A stretch of DNA of 11,314 bases from Yimella sp. (GTDB taxonomy: Bacteria > Actinomycetota > Actinomycetes > Actinomycetales > Dermatophilaceae). The translations under genes were made by a program, and so were the position numbers. Location: the NCBI GenBank assembly GCA_030150425.1, contig JASLFY010000005.1, positions 1 to 11,314 of the forward strand. The letters run 5' to 3'. The notes under the pieces were generated by a model, which saw only the letters and a program-made list of their open reading frames with translations, made no database searches and had not been told where the DNA came from. Positions 7,038 to 11,314 of the stretch are shown here, piece after piece. Every line of letters begins with the position of its first letter. The stretch's first letter is position 1.

Positions 7038-7964
7038 GTGACCACGCGAACCCCGGCCCTCCCTCCGAGCGGCGACCAATGGACCCTGCGCGCCCACGAC
7101 CAGGAACTGGTCGTGACCCGGATGGGCGGCGGCATCCGCAGCTACCGCGTCGGCGGCGACGACGCCCTCAGCGGCTACCCGGTCGACCGCAAGGCCGACG
7201 CCGGTCGCGGCCAGGTCCTGATGCCCTGGCCCAACCGGATCCGCGGCGGGAAGTACTCCTTCGGTGGACGCTCGGAGCAGCTGCCGTTGTCCGAGCCGGC
7301 GCGCGGCAACGCCTCCCACGGGCTCGTCCGCTGGGCGCTCTGGGACCTGGCCGACCAGCGCGACGACCAGCTCACCGTCACGTATTCGCTACTGCCGCAG
7401 TCGGGTTGGGACTGGATGCTCGATCTGTCAATCACCTACCGGCTGACCCCGACCGGGCTCGAGGTCGAGACCGGCGCGACCAACGTCGGTCCCGACGAGG
7501 CGCCCTTCGGCTACGGCGCGCACCCCTACCTGACCGCGGGCGAGGAGCGGGTCGACGACCTCACCCTCACGCTGCCCGCCGCGACGATGCTCGAGGTCGA
7601 CGAACAGTTGATCCCGATCTCCCGTACGCCGGTCGGCGACGAGTTCGACTTCCGCACTCCGCGCGCGATCGGCGCGACGCAGTTCGACCACGCGTTCACC
7701 GACATCAGTGCAGAAGATGCTCGCTGGGCCGTCACCGTGCGTACGGCCGCCCGCTCGACCACGCTGTGGGCGGAGGCGGCGGCGTTCGGCTACGTCCAGA
7801 TCTTCACCGGCGATTCGCTGCCGGACGGCAGAGCCCGCACCTCCGGCGTCGCGGTCGAGCCGATGAGTTGCCCGGCGAACGCGTTCGTCACCGGGGAATC
7901 GTTGACCGTCCTGGCGCCCGGCGACACGTGGCGCGGGACCTGGGGCATCACTGCAGGAGAATGA
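7038..7964 (+). CDS. Aldose 1-epimerase family protein (galactose mutarotase-like)
   Basis: The 308-aa protein belongs to the aldose 1-epimerase family, which interconverts the alpha and beta anomers of hexoses by acid-base catalysis. Landmarks of the beta-sandwich fold are PWPNRIRGGKY (63-73), ASHGLVR (92-98) with His94, GYGAHPYLTAG (158-168) with catalytic His162, and VAVEPMSCPANAF (271-283) with catalytic Glu274. Length and motifs match a complete enzyme. The start is taken as the GTG at 7038, 38 bp from the divergent helicase-associated gene; no clear promoter box or Shine-Dalgarno precedes it, so the start is less certain than the rest. The stop is 4 bp before menD and carries menD's ribosome-binding site, so the two are cotranscribed and probably coupled. 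The sugar is unknown: the family also contains hexose-6-phosphate epimerases. Confidence 0.9.
   Translation: MTTRTPALPPSGDQWTLRAHDQELVVTRMGGGIRSYRVGGDDALSGYPVDRKADAGRGQVLMPWPNRIRGGKYSFGGRSEQLPLSEPARGNASHGLVRWALWDLADQRDDQLTVTYSLLPQSGWDWMLDLSITYRLTPTGLEVETGATNVGPDEAPFGYGAHPYLTAGEERVDDLTLTLPAATMLEVDEQLIPISRTPVGDEFDFRTPRAIGATQFDHAFTDISAEDARWAVTVRTAARSTTLWAEAAAFGYVQIFTGDSLPDGRARTSGVAVEPMSCPANAFVTGESLTVLAPGDTWRGTWGITAGE
7955..7960 (+). promoter_or_regulatory. Shine-Dalgarno (AGGAGA) of menD inside the end of the epimerase gene
   Basis: AGGAGA lies 8 nt before the menD ATG, near-ideal spacing, and overlaps the last codons of the epimerase gene. It is the clearest Shine-Dalgarno in the window and indicates that menD is translated as the second gene of a bicistronic message, in contrast to the leaderless-looking genes elsewhere here. 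Confidence 0.75.
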
Positions 7965-7968
7965 CGCC

Positions 7969-9702
7969 ATGAACCCGTCCCTCGCGTTGGCAACTGTGCT
8001 GATCGACGAACTACACCGGTTGGGTGTCCGCGACGTCGTCCTGGCGCCCGGTTCGCGGTCGGCCCCGCTCGCGTACGCCGCCGAGGCCGCCGAGCGCGCC
8101 GGCAAGATCCGCCTGCACGTCCGCATCGACGAGCGCTCCGCGGCCTTCCTCGCGCTGGGCCTGGCCAAAGTCAGTCGGGTTCCGGTGCCGGTGATCACCA
8201 CCAGCGGCACCGCGGTCGCGAACCTGCACCCCGCCGTGCTCGAGGCGTCGCATGCCTCCGTGCCGCTGCTGATCCTGTCGGCCGACCGCCCGGCGGAGAT
8301 GCGCGGAGTCGGTGCCAACCAGACCACCGATCAGGTGAAGATCTTCGGCTCGGCGACGCGCTGGTTCTATGAGTTCGGGGTGCCGGAACGCCGTGTGGGA
8401 CAGAACGACTGGTGGCGTTCGATCGCCGGGCGCGCGGTCGCCGAGGCGTCCGGAACGCCCGCCGGCGACGCCGGTCCGGTGCACCTGAACATCCCGTTCC
8501 GGGCGCCGCTGGTGCCCGACGACGACCCGACCGACTGGCCGGAGGACCTCGGCGGTCGCCCGCGCGGGGAGTCCTGGTTGAACGTACGCCAGGAGGACAG
8601 TCACCGCGGCGCCGTCGCCGGGCCGGGCATCGCGCCGGTGCCTCGCACCCTCGTCGTCCTCGGTGACCTGCCCGACGCCAAGCAGGCGGCGCAGGTGGCC
8701 GAACTCGCCGACACCGCCGGCTGGCCGATGGTGGCGGAGCCCTTCGGGCAGTACCACCGCGGGCGTGTCACCCCGCACGGTCCGCTGGTGCTGCGCGCCA
8801 CCGACTGGCTGGAGCGCAACCTGCCGGAGCGGGTGCTCGTCGCCGGTCGGATCACCCTCGACCGCGAGCTCGCGGCGCTGCTGCGCAACCCCGCGGTGTC
8901 GGTCGAGGTGATCACCTCCGGCACCTCCTGGGCCGGCCCGAGCCACCGGACCCGCCGGGTGCACGAGTGGGACGACATCGAACGCAGCCACACCGCGGTC
9001 AGTGGTTGCGTGGACCGGGCCTGGGCGGCCCGCTGGCGGCGCGCCGGCACCGCGCTGAGCGAAGTGGCCGCGCCGTTGATCGAGCAGAGCTGGCCGTCCG
9101 GGATGGCCGTCGCGCGCACCGTCGTCCACGAGATCCCGGAGGGCTCGGCGCTCTTCCTGGGGCCATCGAACATCGTCCGTGACCTCGACCTGGCCCGGAA
9201 TGCGAATCGCGTTGCGCGACATGTCGTCTCGGTGGCGAACCGCGGCCTGGCCGGCATCGACGGCGTTGTGTCGAGCGCGGTCGGCCTGGCGCTGTCACGG
9301 CCCGATCACCACACTTTCGCGATGATGGGAGACCTGACCTTCCTGCACGACAGCAACGGCCTGCTGATCGGTCCGGGCAACGCGGTGCCGAACCTGACGA
9401 TCATCGTCGTGAACGACGACGGCGGTGGCATCTTCGGCACCCTCGAACCGGGCGACGCCGAACACGCCGACCCGTTCGAGCGGATCTTCGGCACGCCCAC
9501 CGGCGCGGACCTCGGTCTGGTCTGCCGGGTCCCCGGCGTCGACCACGAAGTCGTCCGGGACGCGGAAACCCTGGCGGAACGCGTACGCGAACCCCGCCAG
9601 GGCATCCGGGTGCTCGAGGTGCCGATCGACCGATCGGGTCAGCGGGAGCTGCTGGCCACGTTGGCCGCAGCCGCCCGCGACGCGATCGACGAACTCGACT
9701 GA
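7969..9702 (+). CDS. menD: MenD, SEPHCHC synthase (menaquinone biosynthesis)
   Basis: MenD is a thiamine-diphosphate enzyme that joins 2-oxoglutarate (after decarboxylation) to isochorismate, making 2-succinyl-5-enolpyruvyl-6-hydroxy-3-cyclohexene-1-carboxylate and committing isochorismate to menaquinone. The 577-aa protein has the expected three-domain layout. The N-terminal Pyr domain holds VVLAPGSRSAPLAYAA (23-38) and HVRIDERSAAFLALG (50-64) with the catalytic Glu55 that activates the cofactor, then TTSGTAVANLHPAV (77-90) and SADRPAEMRGVGANQTTDQ (104-122). The C-terminal PP domain holds NRGLAGIDG (424-432), the metal-binding GDLTFLHDSN (454-463) and VNDDGGGIF (481-489). Length is slightly above the usual 550-560. 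The ATG is fixed by the AGGAGA 8 nt upstream. It ends 22 bp from the convergent DUF4097 gene. A menG fragment lies about 1.5 kb downstream on the other strand, so menaquinone genes cluster here. Confidence 0.97.
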   Translation: MNPSLALATVLIDELHRLGVRDVVLAPGSRSAPLAYAAEAAERAGKIRLHVRIDERSAAFLALGLAKVSRVPVPVITTSGTAVANLHPAVLEASHASVPLLILSADRPAEMRGVGANQTTDQVKIFGSATRWFYEFGVPERRVGQNDWWRSIAGRAVAEASGTPAGDAGPVHLNIPFRAPLVPDDDPTDWPEDLGGRPRGESWLNVRQEDSHRGAVAGPGIAPVPRTLVVLGDLPDAKQAAQVAELADTAGWPMVAEPFGQYHRGRVTPHGPLVLRATDWLERNLPERVLVAGRITLDRELAALLRNPAVSVEVITSGTSWAGPSHRTRRVHEWDDIERSHTAVSGCVDRAWAARWRRAGTALSEVAAPLIEQSWPSGMAVARTVVHEIPEGSALFLGPSNIVRDLDLARNANRVARHVVSVANRGLAGIDGVVSSAVGLALSRPDHHTFAMMGDLTFLHDSNGLLIGPGNAVPNLTIIVVNDDGGGIFGTLEPGDAEHADPFERIFGTPTGADLGLVCRVPGVDHEVVRDAETLAERVREPRQGIRVLEVPIDRSGQRELLATLAAAARDAIDELD

Positions 9703-9724
9703 GCGGTCTACCGATTCGCCGCGA

Positions 9725-10555
9725 TCAGCGGCTCGCCGCCAGGCTCACCCGGCCGCTGCCGGTGCGGGCCCGCAGGCGCAGGTGGTCCTGGCCGTCGGCT
9801 GGTTCACCGGCCGAGGGGAGGGTGTTCTCCACCGGGCGACCCGACACGATGTCGGTCCAGACCGGGGTGCCGCTCGGCACGCGTACGGCGACCGAACCGC
9901 TGCCGGTGCGGGCGTCGAGCGAGCCGTGGCTGAACTCGGCGACCTCGACATCACCGCTGCCGCTGGCGGCGCGGATCTCGCCGCGCGCCGAACCGATGCG
10001 TACGGCGCCGCTGCCGGCCTTCGCCGTCAGGCTGCCGACGAACGTCTCGATCACGAGACCGCCGGAGCCGGTGGCGAACTGGACGTCGCCGTGCAGCTCG
10101 CCGATCGAGGTCGAGCCGGAGCCGGAACGGACCCGGGCGCCGGCACCGATGCGGGCCACCTGGGTGTCGCCCGATCCGTGGTCGAGAACCGCACGGCCCT
10201 GGACCTGTTCGACGGTCAGCGACCCGGAACCGGCCTTCACCTCGAGGTCGTCGACGTCGCCGGCGATGGTCACCGGGGCGCTGCCTGACATCACGCTGAC
10301 GTCACTGCCGGCGGGCACCACGATCTCGATGCGGATGCCGCGGTCGGACCAGCCGAATCCGAACTGGTGACGCTCGGGCTCCTCGACCGAGATGCGCGAA
10401 CCCTGCTGGCGCACCTCGACCTGCTCCTCGCCGTCGCCCTCGATGGTGACGACGGGGGCGTCGGTGTCGGCGGCGGTGATCGTCAGGGCGCCGGACGAGC
10501 GCTTCAGCACGCTGAGGTCGGCCCGGTCGATCGGTTCCAGTTTCTCCACGCGCAT
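9725..10555 (-). CDS. DUF4097-type beta-strand repeat protein
   Basis: The 276-aa product resembles the DUF4097 (putative adhesin/beta-strand repeat) family, whose biochemical role is not established. An N-terminal beta region (1-88) is followed by a repeat array in which GS(G/A) turns fall at residues 91, 109, 127, 145, 163, 181 and 199, an exact 18-residue period, then at 218 (19 later). After an insertion (about 229-260) a last GSG occurs at 266. Alternating hydrophobic strands between the turns suggest a right-handed beta-solenoid or beta-roll. No signal peptide, transmembrane segment or LPXTG is seen, so it is predicted cytosolic despite the adhesin label. Its ATG is one base after the stop of the RHH gene (TGACATG junction), so it is the second gene of a coupled pair; a GAAGGG at 10567-10572 may assist. 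A function as partner or effector of the RHH protein is inference. Confidence 0.85.
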   Translation of the reverse strand: MRVEKLEPIDRADLSVLKRSSGALTITAADTDAPVVTIEGDGEEQVEVRQQGSRISVEEPERHQFGFGWSDRGIRIEIVVPAGSDVSVMSGSAPVTIAGDVDDLEVKAGSGSLTVEQVQGRAVLDHGSGDTQVARIGAGARVRSGSGSTSIGELHGDVQFATGSGGLVIETFVGSLTAKAGSGAVRIGSARGEIRAASGSGDVEVAEFSHGSLDARTGSGSVAVRVPSGTPVWTDIVSGRPVENTLPSAGEPADGQDHLRLRARTGSGRVSLAASR

Positions 10556-10556
10556 G

Positions 10557-11090
10557 TCAGTTCCAGCCCTTCATGTGTCGCGGCCCGCGGCGACCGCCGA
10601 ACGGGTCCTGTCCGAGGAAGTGGTTGATCAGTTCGGAGGGGTCCATGCCGATGCCGTCACGCATCGCCGAGACGCGAATCGCGTTGACGATCCACGTGTT
10701 CAGCGACTGACCGGCTGCCTCGGCGCGGGCCTCGGCCTTGGTCTTGACCGACTCCGGCATGCGTACGGTGACCCGCGCGCTGCCGCCCTCGCCCTCCTCC
10801 TTGGTGAGGTCGACGGGGTCGCCCTGCGCGTCCGGGGTCGGCACGCTCGGGACGCCCTGCACCGCGAACTCCAGGTCGCGGCCGGCCAGGCGTACGTCGA
10901 CCGATCCGTTGGGCAGTTGGGCGGAGATCTCGGCGGCCGCGTTGCTGATGGCCTCCATGAGCGCCAGCCGGGCGGCGGCGTCGACGGCGAACCCCAGGCG
11001 CTCTGCAACAGCAGAGGCGTCGGGACCCGCGGCTTCAGCGGCGGCGATCAGGTCGCGCCGCATTCCTTCGATGTACGGAGAGAGATCCAT
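10557..11090 (-). CDS. Ribbon-helix-helix (HicB/Arc-like) DNA-binding protein, likely regulator of the pair
   Basis: The 177-aa protein has an Ala-rich helical N-terminal domain (about 1-60), a short beta segment VDVRLAGRDLEFAV (64-77), an acidic linker (about 82-103) and a C-terminal ribbon-helix-helix domain: strand SARVTVRMP (104-112), helix A from about 113 to 127, turn AGQSLN (126-131), helix B WIVNAIRVS (133-141). The basic, Gly-rich tail (164-177) could add DNA contacts. Such proteins bind DNA as dimers through the antiparallel strands. Databases tend to label relatives as HicB-family antitoxins, but no HicA-like toxin is present: the partner is a DUF4097 protein, so I do not call a toxin-antitoxin system. 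The ATG at 11088-11090 sits inside a 34-bp palindrome, and tandem TGACGTCA boxes lie upstream, suggesting autoregulation. Shine-Dalgarno is weak (GGGG just before the start). Confidence 0.82.
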   Translation of the reverse strand: MDLSPYIEGMRRDLIAAAEAAGPDASAVAERLGFAVDAAARLALMEAISNAAAEISAQLPNGSVDVRLAGRDLEFAVQGVPSVPTPDAQGDPVDLTKEEGEGGSARVTVRMPESVKTKAEARAEAAGQSLNTWIVNAIRVSAMRDGIGMDPSELINHFLGQDPFGGRRGPRHMKGWN

Positions 11091-11121
11091 GACCCCACTG
11101 TGACATCACAGTGGCGTCATG
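11088..11121. promoter_or_regulatory. 34-bp near-perfect palindrome overlapping the RHH gene start codon, candidate operator
   Basis: The arms are CATGAC-N-CCACTGTGA and TCACAGTGG-N-GTCATG around a 2-bp centre: 15 of 17 base pairs match, with only position 7 and the centre breaking symmetry. The inner 9-bp arms (11095-11103, 11106-11114) are perfect. The outer CAT is the start codon of the RHH gene read on the minus strand. A protein bound here would block initiation of transcription or, if transcribed, the RNA could fold and hide the start codon. Confidence 0.65.
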
Positions 11122-11141
11122 CGCAAGGGGTTTGACGCAGT

Positions 11142-11161
11142 TTGACGTCACGTGACGTCAA
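11142..11161. promoter_or_regulatory. Perfect 20-bp palindrome of two TGACGTCA boxes, candidate RHH operator
   Basis: TTGACGTCACGTGACGTCAA equals its own reverse complement. It contains TGACGTCA at 11143-11150 and 11153-11160, a 10-bp pitch that puts both on one face of the helix. A related TGACGCAG lies a further 10 bp away (11133-11140) and TGACATCA at 11101-11108. Tandem short palindromes are the typical operator form for ribbon-helix-helix repressors such as MetJ. It lies 52 bp upstream of the RHH start and 13 bp from the menG stop. Binding by the adjacent RHH protein is inferred. Confidence 0.65.
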
Positions 11162-11174
11162 GTCGGTCCGGGGG

Positions 11175-11314
11175 TCACTCCGTCTTGGTGCCTCGGTGCA
11201 GCGCGACGATGCCGCCGGACAGGTTGCGCCACTCGATGTCGGTCCAGCCCGCCTGCTGCAGGCGGGCGGCCATGCCCTCCTGGTCCGGCCACGCCTGGAT
11301 CGACTCGGCGAGGT
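11175..11314 (-). CDS. menG: MenG/UbiE demethylmenaquinone methyltransferase, C-terminal end
   Basis: Only the last 46 complete codons and the stop are in the window. The fragment reads LAESIQAWPDQ, then AARLQQAGWTDIEWRNLSGG, then IVALHRGTKTE, matching the conserved C-terminus of the UbiE/MenG SAM-dependent methyltransferases (a YLPESI-type segment followed by NLTGGIVALH). MenG methylates demethylmenaquinone to menaquinone, the last step of the pathway, which fits menD nearby. The catalytic SAM-binding part lies beyond the right edge. The stop is 84 bp upstream of the RHH gene on the same strand, so read-through from menG into the RHH-DUF4097 pair is possible unless the palindromic gap blocks it. 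Confidence 0.9.
   Translation of the reverse strand, partial: LAESIQAWPDQEGMAARLQQAGWTDIEWRNLSGGIVALHRGTKTE

Noticed and set aside
9718..9732. Small inverted repeat GCCGC-GATCA-GCGGC at the menD/DUF4097 convergent junction
   Set aside because: Only a 5-bp stem, overlapping the DUF4097 stop and without a T-tract; such stems are frequent by chance in this GC-rich DNA.
10557..11090. A HicAB toxin-antitoxin pair
   Set aside because: The RHH domain is HicB-like, but there is no small HicA-type RNA-binding toxin upstream or downstream; the coupled partner is a DUF4097 protein.
11142..11161. The 20-bp palindrome as a menG terminator
   Set aside because: As RNA it would have no loop, so the hairpin is weaker than it looks, and the tandem TGACGTCA structure fits a protein-binding site better. 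A secondary terminator effect is not excluded.
11156..11161. TTGACG on the minus strand as a -35 box for the RHH gene
   Set aside because: It matches a -35, but no TANNNT-like -10 lies 16-19 bp downstream, and the bases are fully explained by the TGACGTCA palindrome.

Overview
This is a window of high-GC chromosomal DNA that reads like an actinomycete (Actinomycetota). The evidence is strong third-position GC, frequent GTG starts, a bacterial XPB-type helicase with a second helicase-associated/WYL protein nearby, menaquinone genes, a soluble M13 peptidase of the Zmp1/PepO kind, and several starts placed 5-7 nt after a TANNNT box, the layout of leaderless actinobacterial transcripts. The genus cannot be fixed from the sequence. 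Genes are tightly packed and no gap exceeds about 85 bp. I see no tRNA, rRNA, CRISPR array, insertion sequence or phage gene.

Layout from left to right: the 5' part of an HxGH-motif nucleotidyltransferase (minus, cut by the left edge); the XPB/ERCC3-like DNA helicase (minus); divergent from it, an HMG-CoA lyase-family enzyme and an M13 zinc metallopeptidase (both plus); a long imperfect hairpin between convergent gene ends; a 714-aa helicase C-terminal/WYL-domain protein (minus); divergent from it, an aldose 1-epimerase-family protein and menD (plus, coupled by a Shine-Dalgarno inside the end of the epimerase gene); then, convergent with menD, a two-gene unit (minus) made of a ribbon-helix-helix (RHH) protein and a DUF4097-type beta-repeat protein; and finally the 3' end of menG/ubiE (minus, cut by the right edge).

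Most of this is housekeeping. MenD and MenG both act in menaquinone synthesis. The XPB helicase and the helicase-associated/WYL protein are on the same strand but are separated here by two unrelated metabolic and proteolytic genes.

The part that most deserves a second look is the RHH-DUF4097 unit between menD and menG. The 84 bp in front of the RHH gene carries a 34-bp near-perfect palindrome that contains the start codon, and a perfect 20-bp palindrome made of two TGACGTCA boxes 10 bp apart. Together with single TGAC half-sites these look like a cooperative operator array for an RHH protein, most simply its own. The DUF4097 partner shows GS(G/A) turns at an exact 18-residue period. What this module does is not shown by the sequence.
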